Notes: generated by a model not told the origin, from the letters alone. 64,000 nt of DNA from URNF01 sp045634325 (GCA_045634325.1 JAZRAA010000031.1:1-64000), one strand, 5' to 3'; counted from the first letter of the stretch, positions 48,979-58,069 are shown. Made by a program: numbers and translations.

Positions 48979-51945
48979 TTATTCTTCAAAAGACAGTAAA
49001 TCGGTGAGTGACACGGCATCCGACAGGGTATCCAGAGGACCGCTTTCTTTGGGGAATGCGGGCAAGCGTGTGGGCGTGCCACGCATCGCCGGCTTTGCAG
49101 TGGATTTGCCACGGGTGACCAGCATCAAGATGACAAATGCCAACACACTGATAGCCGTTGCGAGCAAGCCTGCAACAAGGCCTTTGGGGATGAAGGTCAA
49201 TTCCACCGTGTGTGCGCCTGCATCAATATCAAATGCAAGGAACGCACCCTTTGTGCCGTCGTCGTTCAAGTCGCCGATGGGGTAGGTTTCAACCGTTTTG
49301 CCGTCCACCACGACCTGCCACGAAGCGTCATACGGAACGGTGGTGAACAGCGTGCCACTCTCGGTAGCGGTAACATTGCCGACAATGTGGTGGTCGGCAA
49401 ATTTCGTCACCTGCAACCCTTCGTCCGCCAGCGCATCCAGTTTCTCATTCATCACACCCGTGTCGGTTGCGGCGATATAAATGTTGCCGCTCACGGTGGT
49501 ATCCGCCGTGACAGAAATTTGGAAGGTCGTACCCGCCGTCACCGCACCAACGTCGATGATATACGGTTCGTTGGTGGAGGTGTCCCACGTGTGTAACGTT
49601 TCGCCGTTTTGGTCATACGCCGTGATGCTTGCCGACTGTGCCGCCATGCAATCCACAAACGCATAGTAGGTGCCGTCTTGTGTTGCGGTAGCGTTAAACC
49701 ATGCAGCAGTGCCGTTGCCGTTGACAGTAAAGCGGGTTGCGCCATAGGCACTCGCCAGTGCAGCGCTGCCCTCATCCACCGAAACACCCATAAAGGTGTA
49801 GATGGTACGGTCATCTTCCGTCATGGCGGTGAGCATCTCTTCTTGGGTTGCGAACGGGTTATACTGTTGCATCACAAATGCTTTGGTGTCTGCCGACACA
49901 CGATAACCCAGCGGCAACGCCCTTGTGTTGCGGTAGATATAATATACCTGTCCCGCCTCTTCCACCGTTTCCACTTTTTCGAGGTACGGATTGCCGACAA
50001 CGTTGGCTTGCAACGTCACATACTGTACGCCGAGCAGTGAGTCGGACAACGGCACAAAACTATGATACAAATAACTGTTCACGCCGTTATCCGCATACCC
50101 GAGTGCGCCGAGCAAGCGGGTGGTGTGATAGTAGTTGCTGGACGAGAAAGAGGTCAGTCCTTTATAGTGATACAACGCCGTGTCCACACAGGTGCGCCGC
50201 GGTAACAGTTCCACACGATAAAAACCGCCGTTGTTTTCTTTCTCGGCAATTTCCACCGTTTTATCCATCGCAGCAGCGGCGGCTTGATGGTCGGCATTGG
50301 CAACGTAGTTGTTGCGGTCGGTGTAATATTCCTTGCCGTTCAAAGCGGTCAATCCCACACCGCCGTGCAAGGTCATTTCTATCATAAACACAAAGCACAG
50401 CACCGTGTAGCCTAAGCGACGGGCAAGTTTGCGGTGGGTCATCAACAGCAAAATGGCAGCGTAGACACCCGCCAACAACAGCGATACATACACCGGCATA
50501 AACACCTGTGCGTCATCGCCCGCCAACATTTCGAACAACACGATATACGCTGCAATAGCACCCAACGTGCCGCCGATTTGTTTAATGGTGATGTGTTTGA
50601 TATGCGGCAATACCTGTGCCGCAATCATCAGAAATGCGAAAACATATAAAAACGAGAAACGATACGGCAGGTCGTTGGGGGAATGTAAGCCGTGCCAAAT
50701 CAAATCAAAAATATTCACCGTGAAACTGACGTACAACACCGCCAGCAACCCGCCCCACGCAAGACGACGGCGAAGCGAAATGGTTTTGGTGGTGACAAAC
50801 AACAGCGTGAGCAACACCGGCAAAATACCGCAGAAAATGTTGGGCAGATTCCCTGAACGAATGGTGGGGGTCATACCAAATAATTGTTGTGCGGGAAGTT
50901 TAAATAACTCGAAAGTTGCTTTGATGAGCGGCATGCTCTCCCCCGCCGCCGAGGTATAGCCCAGTGCGAACACCACCGGCAGTAAGATGCACATTGCCAT
51001 ACCGCCCGCAATCAACGAGCCGAGCGCAAACCGCAAAAACGCAGTCCAGCCTTCGCCCGAATCCCGTTTTTCACGCAAGAGGAATTGGAAGAAATACAAG
51101 ACAAGGAACACGCACACCATAAAACCGATATAGTAGTTGGTGAACAGCGTGTAGGCAAGAGAAAGGATATATACGCCGTATTTACCCTCCCGCATCATGC
51201 GTTCAAACCCTAAAACCACCAGCGGCAACATCATCACGCCGTCCAGCCACATGATGTTCCAGGAATATGCCAGCATATACATGGACAGTGAATACCCAAG
51301 TGCGAATATCACCGTCGATAAATCACGACGACGAAACACGTACTGCACACAAGCGGCAAACAATGCCGCAGCAAGTGCGTTTTTGAGCAGGGTGATGAGC
51401 AAAATACCCTCGTTCAATAACGTTTCAGGCAACAATGCCAGCAACAGATTGAAAGGACTGGCAAGATAATACGCAAACAATGAAATGAAGTTTGCGCCGA
51501 TACCGGTTTCAAAGGTATATAACGGACTGCCGCCGGTGAGCACCATTTCACGCAGTTGCGCGAGCAAGGGGGCGTATTGATGGTGCATATCCACCACCAT
51601 CACCGACTCGATACCAAACGGCCACACGCCCATAAAAATATACGAAAGCGACATACCGACAAGACCCAGCGCACCCGCCAGCAACGGATAATGCAAAGCG
51701 GATTTTTGGGGTTCACGGAAGCGCTCTCTGGGCATAGCGGTATATAACACCGCTACCAAAAATCCCGCCAGCAGTGCCGAAAAGCCAACGGCAAACCCAT
51801 ATTTTTGTAACGTGTGTTCAAATGTCAGAAACGTGGACAAACAATATGACAACGCCGCAGTGACTATCACGAAAATAGCGCCCAGCCACCATTTGGTGCC
51901 GACGGGGATGCCGTTATCCAATCCGTTTTTATTTGAATATCTCAT
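48979..51945 (-). CDS. YfhO-family membrane protein
   Basis: A very large (988-residue) membrane protein. The N-terminal two thirds hold about 13 hydrophobic segments with the MVVDMHHQYAPLLAQLREM loop and FETGIGANFISLFAYYL block, typical of the YfhO family. A long extracytoplasmic C-terminal region of beta character and one last membrane helix (about 950-975) follow. In Bacillus and Listeria, YfhO-type GT-C proteins glycosylate lipoteichoic acid on the outer face using lipid-linked sugars; the acceptor here is not known. GGGAGG lies 6 nt before the ATG at 51945. A single gene with a good promoter. Confidence 0.9.
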   Translation of the reverse strand: MRYSNKNGLDNGIPVGTKWWLGAIFVIVTAALSYCLSTFLTFEHTLQKYGFAVGFSALLAGFLVAVLYTAMPRERFREPQKSALHYPLLAGALGLVGMSLSYIFMGVWPFGIESVMVVDMHHQYAPLLAQLREMVLTGGSPLYTFETGIGANFISLFAYYLASPFNLLLALLPETLLNEGILLITLLKNALAAALFAACVQYVFRRRDLSTVIFALGYSLSMYMLAYSWNIMWLDGVMMLPLVVLGFERMMREGKYGVYILSLAYTLFTNYYIGFMVCVFLVLYFFQFLLREKRDSGEGWTAFLRFALGSLIAGGMAMCILLPVVFALGYTSAAGESMPLIKATFELFKLPAQQLFGMTPTIRSGNLPNIFCGILPVLLTLLFVTTKTISLRRRLAWGGLLAVLYVSFTVNIFDLIWHGLHSPNDLPYRFSFLYVFAFLMIAAQVLPHIKHITIKQIGGTLGAIAAYIVLFEMLAGDDAQVFMPVYVSLLLAGVYAAILLLMTHRKLARRLGYTVLCFVFMIEMTLHGGVGLTALNGKEYYTDRNNYVANADHQAAAAAMDKTVEIAEKENNGGFYRVELLPRRTCVDTALYHYKGLTSFSSSNYYHTTRLLGALGYADNGVNSYLYHSFVPLSDSLLGVQYVTLQANVVGNPYLEKVETVEEAGQVYYIYRNTRALPLGYRVSADTKAFVMQQYNPFATQEEMLTAMTEDDRTIYTFMGVSVDEGSAALASAYGATRFTVNGNGTAAWFNATATQDGTYYAFVDCMAAQSASITAYDQNGETLHTWDTSTNEPYIIDVGAVTAGTTFQISVTADTTVSGNIYIAATDTGVMNEKLDALADEGLQVTKFADHHIVGNVTATESGTLFTTVPYDASWQVVVDGKTVETYPIGDLNDDGTKGAFLAFDIDAGAHTVELTFIPKGLVAGLLATAISVLAFVILMLVTRGKSTAKPAMRGTPTRLPAFPKESGPLDTLSDAVSLTDLLSFEE

Positions 51946-51977
51946 GGTGTGCCTCCCAAAAATATGCATATATCAAT

Positions 51978-52006
51978 ATTATATCACAGCAACCTCACAA
52001 AAGCAA
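51978..52006 (-). promoter_or_regulatory. Promoter of the YfhO gene
   Basis: In minus-strand reading, TTGCTT, 17 bp, TATAAT, about 33 bp upstream of the ATG. Confidence 0.75.
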
Positions 52007-52066
52007 ACAGAATAATTGGTGTTGCCCGCTCATATATATGTAGCAAAAAGAAAGGATGGAGTAAAA

Positions 52067-52996
52067 ATGGAACCGTCTGTATTTTTGCCGGAGGGTAAGT
52101 TGTTGCACACCCCCGAAAACAAACGTCTGACCGCCTCCCAAGCCGCTTTGAGCGATGCAGCCCTGAGCGGTACGGTATTGGAGGGGGTTGCCACCCTTTG
52201 CGATGCCGACCACAACCTATACGTAGCCTTACCGTGCATGGAAGGATTTATACCGCACGAGGAAGGTGCTATCGGTATTGAAGAAGGGGTCACCCGTGAC
52301 ATTGCGGTGATTTCCCGTGTGGGTAAACCGGTATGTTTTGTGGTGATTGGATTTGAAAACACCGCAAACGGTGTGCGTGCTATCCTGTCCCGCCGCCGTG
52401 CGCAAGAGAAATGTCAGCACGCTTACATACAGCATTGTCGCAAGGGCGATATTATCCCTGCCAAAGTCACCCGTCTCGAATCGTTTGGTGCGTTTTGTGA
52501 TATTGGGTGCGGCATTGCCGCACTGATGCCCATTGCGGGCATGTCGGTCAGCCGCATCTCCCACCCCGCCGACCGTTTGAGCGTTGGGATGGATGTGTAC
52601 GGTGCGGTGGTGTCTAACGAAGACGGCCGTATTTGTCTGTCACAGCGAGAATTGCTGGGAACTTGGGAGCAAAACGCCGCCTCGTTCCGTCAGGGCGAAA
52701 CGGTGATGGGCATTGTGCGGTCAGAAGAAAGTTACGGCATTTTCGTGGAACTTGCTCCCAACCTCGCGGGACTTGCCGAGCCCAGAGAGGGTGTTCACGC
52801 AGGAATGGCGGTGAGTGTGTATATCAAGAGTATTTTACCCGATAAAATGAAAATCAAATTGATTATCATTGACAGTGCGGGAGAAGCACCACCCCCCGCA
52901 CCGCCCGCCTATTCTATCACGAGCGGGCATCTGTCCCGCTGGCAATATTCCCCCGATGCCGCCGTGAAATGTATCGAAACCGTGTTTGAAGAATAA
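52067..52996 (+). CDS. S1 RNA-binding domain protein (RpsA-like)
   Basis: A 309-residue protein with three S1-type OB folds. The first is weak (about 30-70). The second is clear, GDIIPAKVTRLESFGAFCDIG to LMPIAGMSVSRI (about 126-195). The third has GETVMGIVRSEESYGIFVELAP (about 210-270). The order resembles the shortened ribosomal-protein-S1-like proteins of Clostridia; it is shorter than E. coli S1 (six domains). It may help mRNA binding on the 30S subunit or act as an RNA chaperone. AAAGGATGGAG precedes the ATG at 52067. Monocistronic, with its own terminator. Confidence 0.82.
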   Translation: MEPSVFLPEGKLLHTPENKRLTASQAALSDAALSGTVLEGVATLCDADHNLYVALPCMEGFIPHEEGAIGIEEGVTRDIAVISRVGKPVCFVVIGFENTANGVRAILSRRRAQEKCQHAYIQHCRKGDIIPAKVTRLESFGAFCDIGCGIAALMPIAGMSVSRISHPADRLSVGMDVYGAVVSNEDGRICLSQRELLGTWEQNAASFRQGETVMGIVRSEESYGIFVELAPNLAGLAEPREGVHAGMAVSVYIKSILPDKMKIKLIIIDSAGEAPPPAPPAYSITSGHLSRWQYSPDAAVKCIETVFEE

Positions 52997-52999
52997 AGA

Positions 53000-53026
53000 A
53001 AAACCTCCGTTTTCAACGGAGGTTTT
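53000..53026. terminator. Bidirectional terminator between S1-domain gene and gamma-like subunit gene
   Basis: A 12-bp perfect stem (AAAACCTCCGTT and complement) around TTC. A and T flanks allow use from both sides. Confidence 0.85.
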
Positions 53027-53031
53027 ATTCT

Positions 53032-53172
53032 TTATTTACCTTTGCGGGTGGTGACGGTGTTTAAAAACACCGTTACACCAATCAGTATCGCCATCACAAT
53101 GAGGATAACGAGCATACCTTTTCCCATATAGCCTAAATTTTCAATAAATGCCATCGGATTGAAATAAAACAC
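53032..53172 (-). CDS. Mini OadG-like gamma subunit (46 aa)
   Basis: A 46-residue protein missed by length filters. It is a single membrane helix (LVILIVMAILIGVTVFLNTV) with a short outside start and a basic tail TTRKGK, the plan of the small gamma subunits of sodium-translocating decarboxylases. The GTG start is preceded 7 nt upstream by AGGAGG, and that site overlaps the TAA of the beta-subunit gene, so translation is coupled. The gene lies directly after the beta subunit, as OadG/MmdD-type genes do, though order varies. Length is well under the usual 80-120 residues, since the cytoplasmic zinc-binding tail of OadG is missing. Confidence 0.75.
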   Translation of the reverse strand: MFYFNPMAFIENLGYMGKGMLVILIVMAILIGVTVFLNTVTTRKGK

Positions 53173-53184
53173 GTCGCATCCTCC

Positions 53185-54294
53185 TTACATAAAGAAACTC
53201 AAAATCAAACCGCCCGCAATAACCGAGGCAATCTGACCCGAAACGTTGACGCCGATAGAATGCATCAAAAGGAAGTTCTGGTTGTCTTCCGCCAAACCCA
53301 TTTTGTGCACGATACGACCCGACATCGGGAACGCGGAAATACCCGCCGCACCAATCATGGGATTGAGTTTTTTCTTCAAGAACAAGTTGACGAATTTTGC
53401 AAACAACACACCGCCCGCGGTGTCCATGATGAACGCCACAAGACCCAGTCCCAAGATGATGAGGGTTTCGGTTTTGAGGAATTCCTGCCACTGCATTTTG
53501 GTGGCGATGGTGATGCCCAGGAAAATGGTGACGAGGTTAGCGAGCACCTTTTGTGCGGTATCGGACAAGGAATTGAGCACACCGCATTCACGGATGAGGT
53601 TGCCGAACATCAGAAAACCGATGAGGGATGCCGCCGAGGGTGCAACCAACGTGGCAATCACGGTGATGACAATGGGGAACAAAATGCGGGTGAGTTTGGA
53701 AACCTCTTGCGGTTCATACGGCATACGAATCAAACGCTCTTTTTTGGTGGTGAGCAGTTTGATGATGGGCGGTTGAATAATCGGTACCAACGCCATATAC
53801 GAATACGCCGCCACCGCGATTTGTCCCGCATACGCCGACTGCAATTTATTGGCAACCACGATAGCAGTCGGACCATCCGCCGCGCCGATGATGGCAATGG
53901 ATGCGGCATCGTTGATGTTGGGGAAGAACATGGACGCCATACACAACGTAAAGAAGATACCAAACTGCGCCGCCGCACCAAAAATCATCAGTTTCGGGTT
54001 GGTGAGCACCGGTCCGAAGTCAATCATCGCACCGATACCGATAAACAAAATCAGCGGGAACAGTTCGTTGGCAATGCCCGCATCAAACAGCACGCTCAGT
54101 GCGCCCGTTTCTTCGCCTTGGGTCACCGCACCCGAAAACGGCAGGTTGACAAGAATGGTGCCAAAACCGATAGGCAACAACAAGGTCGGTTCCATTTCCT
54201 TTTTGATGGCAAGGAAAATGAGGATACCGCCGATTGCCCACATCAGCAGGTGTTTCCACTGAATGTGTAACAGGTTTTCATACAAAATTTCCAT
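53185..54294 (-). CDS. Sodium-translocating decarboxylase beta subunit
   Basis: The Na+-pumping membrane subunit of the oxaloacetate/methylmalonyl-CoA/glutaconyl-CoA decarboxylase family, 369 residues with about 9-11 helices. The two family signatures are present: GAADGPTAIVVANKL (about 131, with the functional Asp) and AGISAFPMSGRIVHKMG (about 316). It uses decarboxylation energy to export sodium and depends on a carboxyltransferase alpha subunit and biotin carrier, neither of which is in the window. AAGGAG lies 7-8 nt before the ATG. It follows smpB by 29 nt in a DNA-repair/translation row of genes and is coupled to the mini gamma gene. The acid decarboxylated cannot be told. Confidence 0.92.
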   Translation of the reverse strand: MEILYENLLHIQWKHLLMWAIGGILIFLAIKKEMEPTLLLPIGFGTILVNLPFSGAVTQGEETGALSVLFDAGIANELFPLILFIGIGAMIDFGPVLTNPKLMIFGAAAQFGIFFTLCMASMFFPNINDAASIAIIGAADGPTAIVVANKLQSAYAGQIAVAAYSYMALVPIIQPPIIKLLTTKKERLIRMPYEPQEVSKLTRILFPIVITVIATLVAPSAASLIGFLMFGNLIRECGVLNSLSDTAQKVLANLVTIFLGITIATKMQWQEFLKTETLIILGLGLVAFIMDTAGGVLFAKFVNLFLKKKLNPMIGAAGISAFPMSGRIVHKMGLAEDNQNFLLMHSIGVNVSGQIASVIAGGLILSFFM

Positions 54295-54323
54295 GGGGGT
54301 TCTCCTTCCGATAAGGTGACAGA

Positions 54324-54791
54324 TTACAAATTTTTATCTTTCAAAGCACGTTGTGCTTCCCGTTGCATATCACGGCGGGCGGCATCTTCCCGCTTATCAT
54401 ACAGTTTTTTGCCACGGCAAAGTCCCACTTGCACTTTCACCCACGAGCCTTTGAAATATACCGACAGCGGAATTAAAGTGAGGCCTTGTTGCTTGGTCAA
54501 ACCGAACAAGCGCATGATTTCCCGTTTATGCAACAGCAACCGCCGCACACGTTTGGGGTCACGGTTGAAAATGTTGCCCTGTTCATAGGGGCTGATGTGC
54601 ATGCCGTTGACAAACATTTCGCCTTCCACGACACTGCACCACGCATCTTTCAAATTGACACCGCCGCCACGCAGGGCTTTCACTTCGGTGCCCACCAATT
54701 CGATGCCGGCTTCCAGACTTTCTTCCACGAAATATTCGTGAAAGGCCTTTTTATTGGTGGCAATGGTTTTTGTGTTTTCTTTACCGGCCAC
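54324..54791 (-). CDS. smpB: SsrA-binding protein SmpB
   Basis: Binds tmRNA and brings it to stalled ribosomes in trans-translation. The 155-residue protein has the OB-fold start KENTKTIATNKKAFHEYFVEE, then EVKALRGGGVNLKDAWC, the YEQGNIFNRDPKRVRRLLLHK block and a basic C-terminal tail (KREDAARRDMQREAQRALKDK) that enters the decoding site. The GTG at 54791 is chosen because AAAGGAGG lies 7 nt upstream; a longer open frame starting at 54842 would overlap recR. It is the fifth gene in a row after ffs, dnaX, ybaB and recR. Confidence 0.96.
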   Translation of the reverse strand: MAGKENTKTIATNKKAFHEYFVEESLEAGIELVGTEVKALRGGGVNLKDAWCSVVEGEMFVNGMHISPYEQGNIFNRDPKRVRRLLLHKREIMRLFGLTKQQGLTLIPLSVYFKGSWVKVQVGLCRGKKLYDKREDAARRDMQREAQRALKDKNL

Positions 54792-54819
54792 GCCGACACC
54801 TCCTTTGATACCGTGTTTA

Positions 54820-55419
54820 TTAAAGTTCGTTTCTGCCCTCAAGTGAACGGCGCAAGGTCACCTCGTCCGCATATTCCAAATCGCCACCGACCGGAATACC
54901 GTACGCCAAACGGGTGATTTTGATGGGGAACGCTTTGAGCAGACGAGCGAGATACATCGCAGTCGCTTCGCCCTCCACCGTGGGATTGGTCGCCATAATC
55001 ACTTCGGTGATGTTCTCGTCAGTGAGCCGCACCAACAATTCCTTGATGCGAATGTCTTCGGGACCCACACCGTCCATTGGCGAAATGGTGCCGTGCAAAA
55101 CGTGGTACAAACCCGCATATTCACGGGTGCGTTCAAACGCCGCCGCATCCCGCGCGTCTTCCACCACGCATATCACCGAACGGTCTCTGCCCGCAGATGC
55201 GCAAACAGGACACACGTCTTTGTCGGTGAGGTTGCAACACACACTGCACTCATGTATTTTCTCTCTGGCATCCCGAATAGCATCCACAAACGCTTCCGCT
55301 TTTTCGGGTGTGGTATGTAATAAATAGAATGCCAATCTGCCGGCAGATTTATGCCCGATACCGGGTAGGGTTTCGAGTTGTTCTACCAGCCGTTCTAATG
55401 GCGCTACACCGTATTCCAT
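54820..55419 (-). CDS. recR: Recombination protein RecR
   Basis: Helps load RecA at gaps with RecF and RecO. 199 residues, the standard length. An N-terminal helix-hairpin-helix GIGHKSAGRLAFYLL is followed by a C4 zinc finger (CSVC, CPVC, about 57-73), then a Toprim domain (VICVVEDARDAAAFERTREYAG and MATNPTVEGEATAMYLA) and a Walker B-like tail. It starts 2 nt after the ybaB stop, consistent with the conserved dnaX-ybaB-recR operon. Confidence 0.97.
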   Translation of the reverse strand: MEYGVAPLERLVEQLETLPGIGHKSAGRLAFYLLHTTPEKAEAFVDAIRDAREKIHECSVCCNLTDKDVCPVCASAGRDRSVICVVEDARDAAAFERTREYAGLYHVLHGTISPMDGVGPEDIRIKELLVRLTDENITEVIMATNPTVEGEATAMYLARLLKAFPIKITRLAYGIPVGGDLEYADEVTLRRSLEGRNEL

Positions 55420-55421
55420 AC

Positions 55422-55766
55422 TTATAACCCCGGAATGTTCAGACCGCCGGTCACCTGCGACATACGCTGTTCGGCATCCGCAGCAGCTTTACGCACCGCT
55501 TCATTGACAGCGGCTTTCACCAAGTCTGCCAACATTTCGGCATCGTCGGGGTCGATCACATCTTTATCAATCACAAGATCGGTCAATTCGTGTTTGCCGT
55601 TGACCGATGCGCTCACCGCACCGCCGCCGGCGGTCGCAGTGTAGACGGTTTGTTCCAATTCTTGTTGCAGTGCCGCGGCATCCTCCTGCATTTTCTGTGC
55701 TTGGCGCAACATCGCTTGCATATTGCCGGGGCCGCCGCCCATACCTTGCGGTAATCTTGCTTTCAT
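55422..55766 (-). CDS. ybaB: YbaB/EbfC nucleoid-associated protein
   Basis: A small dimeric DNA-binding protein (114 residues) of the YbaB/EbfC family. It has a Gly/Met-rich start, a helix LRQAQKMQEDAAALQQELE, strands around TATAGGGAVSASVNGKHE, and a C-terminal helix of Ala-rich composition. It lies between dnaX and recR with 2-4 nt gaps, as in most bacteria. Its exact role is unsettled (nucleoid structure, regulation, or repair support). Confidence 0.95.
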   Translation of the reverse strand: MKARLPQGMGGGPGNMQAMLRQAQKMQEDAAALQQELEQTVYTATAGGGAVSASVNGKHELTDLVIDKDVIDPDDAEMLADLVKAAVNEAVRKAAADAEQRMSQVTGGLNIPGL

Positions 55767-55770
55767 ACTA

Positions 55771-57393
55771 TCAATTCCTCTCTTCTATCTCCAACCCACG
55801 TTCACGGCTCTGTTGCAAAAAAGCAGCGAGCGGGTCAGCGGGCATCTCTTCGGTCGTTTTGGCGGTTTTGCGAATACCGATACGCATGGTGCGTCCGGTC
55901 ACCTCGCGGATAGCATTCACCAAAATCTGTTTGTTGCCGTCACGGGTGATGAGCGTTTTAAACATCTCGTTATCGGTGCACACAAACACCACGTCGTCAC
56001 GCACCAGCGCAGTCGTGCCCATCAGCACACCTTGCAACGGCGCGCACAGCACCCCTAATTTTTCCACGACCTCGCCCCACTGTGCGAAAACGGTTTCCTC
56101 ACCGCTTTCGGTGGGTGCAACAGGTGTCGGAGGCGCTTCGGGTGTTTGTTGTTCCGCAGGGGGTTCGGGGGTTGCGACTGCCACGGGGGCAGGCTTTTCC
56201 ACAGGCGGTGCTTTTGGCTCTTTTTTCTGCGGTGCCGCTATCGTTGCGCCACTCGACAATGCGGATTCCAACGCCGCAACGCGACGGGACAGTGCCTTTG
56301 CATCGCCATCCAGTTCGGGACAGCACAGTTTTAAAATTGCCATTTCCATTTCCACACGGCGAGAAACACCGCCACGTAAACGGTCAAGGGTGGTTTGCAA
56401 CACGGTCAGACAATGCAACACCGTAGCGGGCGACAACGCTTTTGCCGCCGCACGCAACTGTTCCCATTCGGCAGTGGATGCCACAATCAATTCGTCGGGT
56501 GTTTTCACCGTTTGGATGATCATCACGTTGCGATAATATTCCACCCATTCGGCGCACAACCGTTCCATGTCTTTCGAACCACGATAAAGGGTATCAAGTA
56601 TCGCCAATGCGGTGGCGGTATCCCCCTCGGTCACGGCTTGCGATAAATCATACAAATAGGTCGAACCCGCCATGCCGGTAGAGGCGGCGACCACCTCGGC
56701 GGTGATGTCACTGCTGCGGGACACGCACTGGTCGAGAAGCGACAACGCATCACGCATCGCACCGTCCGCCAGACGTGCGAGCAACAATGCGGCATCGTCG
56801 GTCACCGTGAAACCTTCGGTTTTGGCAATCTGCGCTATGCGGGCGGCAATATCCGCAGGGGAAATGCGCCCGAAATCAAACCGTTGGCAACGGGACAGGA
56901 TGGTGGCGGGTAATTTATGCACCTCGGTGGTTGCGAGGATGAAAATCACGTGTGCGGGGGGTTCTTCCAACGTTTTGAGCAGTGCGTTGAATGCACCCGC
57001 AGACAACATGTGCACTTCGTCGATGATATACACGCGGTAGGTAGCGGCGGCGGGACTGAAATTGACCTCTTCCCGCAGTTCACGGATAGAGTCCACGCCG
57101 TTGTTGGAAGCCGCATCGATTTCGGTGATATCCAAAATCGTGCCGTCGTCAATGCCACGGCAAATTTCACATTCGTTACACGGGTCGCCGTCCTTGGGGT
57201 TTTGACAGTTGACCGCTTTGGCAAGGATTTTGGCGCAGGTGGTCTTACCGGTGCCACGGCAACCTGTGAACAGATATGCGTGCGCCAGTCGGTTATGCTT
57301 GATTTCATTACGCAGGGCGGTGGTCACCGTCTCCTGTCCGCTGACGTCCGAAAACGTCTGCGGTCGAAACTTGCGATACAAAACCTGATACAC
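55771..57393 (-). CDS. dnaX: DNA polymerase III subunit gamma/tau
   Basis: The clamp-loader ATPase of the replisome, 540 residues. The start MYQVLYRKFRPQTF is the classic DnaX N-terminus. Walker A GCRGTGKTT, a four-cysteine zinc module (CQNPKDGDPCNECEIC), Walker B DEVHML and the sensor-1 LATTE lie in the first 170 residues. After domain III comes a Pro/Ala linker (about 395-450) and a tau-type tail. The GTG at 57393 is used because GAGGGG lies 8 nt upstream; the GTG three codons earlier is inside that site. It follows the SRP RNA gene and precedes ybaB by 4 nt. Confidence 0.97.
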   Translation of the reverse strand: MYQVLYRKFRPQTFSDVSGQETVTTALRNEIKHNRLAHAYLFTGCRGTGKTTCAKILAKAVNCQNPKDGDPCNECEICRGIDDGTILDITEIDAASNNGVDSIRELREEVNFSPAAATYRVYIIDEVHMLSAGAFNALLKTLEEPPAHVIFILATTEVHKLPATILSRCQRFDFGRISPADIAARIAQIAKTEGFTVTDDAALLLARLADGAMRDALSLLDQCVSRSSDITAEVVAASTGMAGSTYLYDLSQAVTEGDTATALAILDTLYRGSKDMERLCAEWVEYYRNVMIIQTVKTPDELIVASTAEWEQLRAAAKALSPATVLHCLTVLQTTLDRLRGGVSRRVEMEMAILKLCCPELDGDAKALSRRVAALESALSSGATIAAPQKKEPKAPPVEKPAPVAVATPEPPAEQQTPEAPPTPVAPTESGEETVFAQWGEVVEKLGVLCAPLQGVLMGTTALVRDDVVFVCTDNEMFKTLITRDGNKQILVNAIREVTGRTMRIGIRKTAKTTEEMPADPLAAFLQQSRERGLEIEERN

Positions 57394-57419
57394 TATATTC
57401 ACCCCTCACAAAAATTAAA

Positions 57420-57564
57420 CCGCATACACTCAGGCATACGGACGGACAGGCGGACTGCGGCGCACGGCAAACCGCTGCTTAATGCTGCTCGGTTCCCCGC
57501 CTGACATGGTTCACAGCGTGCCGTCACGCAGGACCCATCCGTCCGTATGCCTGAAAGCATGCGG
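57420..57564 (-). ncRNA. ffs: Signal recognition particle RNA (4.5S/scRNA type)
   Basis: In minus-strand reading the conserved Ffh-binding core GTGAACCATGTCAGG, the apical loop GGGGAACC (57491-57498) and AGCAGCATTAAGCAG are all present. The ends close in a stem of about 26 bp (GGCATACGGACGG with CCGTCCGTATGCC and outer pairs). About 145 nt, so it lacks the Alu domain found in Bacillus-type scRNA. It is placed just upstream of dnaX, the usual position in many Firmicutes, behind a consensus promoter. Confidence 0.93.
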
Positions 57565-57586
57565 CAACACTTTATTACAACATATA

Positions 57587-57615
57587 ATTATATAGAAAGG
57601 CACGCCTATTGTCAA
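57587..57615 (-). promoter_or_regulatory. Promoter of ffs (and probably dnaX row)
   Basis: In minus-strand reading, TTGACA, 17 bp, TATAAT, both boxes perfect, with the RNA starting about 20 bp downstream. It is the closest to consensus in the window. Confidence 0.93.
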
Positions 57616-57630
57616 GGCATACACTGTCGA

Positions 57631-57669
57631 AAAATCAAAAGCCTCTACCCGACAAAATCGAGTAGAGGC
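57631..57669 (-). terminator. Terminator of rpsT
   Basis: In minus-strand reading, GCCTCTACTCGA with TCGGGTAGAGGC (one G-U pair) is followed by TTTTGATTTTT. Confidence 0.85.
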
Positions 57670-57676
57670 GTTGCAA

Positions 57677-57928
57677 TTACGCGTTTGCTTTTTTAGCGAG
57701 GGCGGACTTTTTCCGTGCAGCAGTATTCTTGTGCAGGAGACCCTTCGCAGCAGCTTGGTCAATCTTCTTGATAGCAGCTTTCACAGCAGCTTCTTTGTTC
57801 TCGCCGGTTTCGATAGCAACATTCGCATGTTTGATCTCGGTTTTCAGAGCAGAACGAGCAGCTTTGTTCTTCTCGGTTTTGGCAGCGATGACTTTCACGC
57901 GCTTCTTAGCGGATTTAATATTGGGCAT
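57677..57928 (-). CDS. rpsT: 30S ribosomal protein S20
   Basis: Primary-binding protein of the 30S subunit, 83 residues, made of three Lys/Ala-rich helices. It has the standard start MPNIKSAKKRVKVIAA and the helix KAAIKKIDQAAAKGLLHKNTAARKKS. The ATG at 57928 has AGGAGG 7 nt upstream, and the ATG two codons before is not positioned properly. Divergent from gpr, the usual neighbour in Clostridia. Confidence 0.97.
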   Translation of the reverse strand: MPNIKSAKKRVKVIAAKTEKNKAARSALKTEIKHANVAIETGENKEAAVKAAIKKIDQAAAKGLLHKNTAARKKSALAKKANA

Positions 57929-57970
57929 GGTCACACCTCCTAATCTGATGTTCTAAATCACGCACTAGTC

Positions 57971-57999
57971 ATATTAACACCCTTTTTGAAAAAAAGCAA
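57971..57999 (-). promoter_or_regulatory. Promoter of rpsT
   Basis: In minus-strand reading, TTGCTT, 17 bp, TAATAT. The leader is about 35 nt. Confidence 0.65.
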
Positions 58000-58069
58000 C
58001 TGTTTTTTTCAGAATATTGCGATTTTTTTTGCAAATACTGGTCAAAACAGGAAAAAAGGTGGAAAAATC

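Noticed and set aside
53260..54270. Plus-strand 336-codon open frame
   Set aside because: It lies fully antisense to the sodium-pump beta subunit and is full of His, Arg and Gln with no domain pattern.
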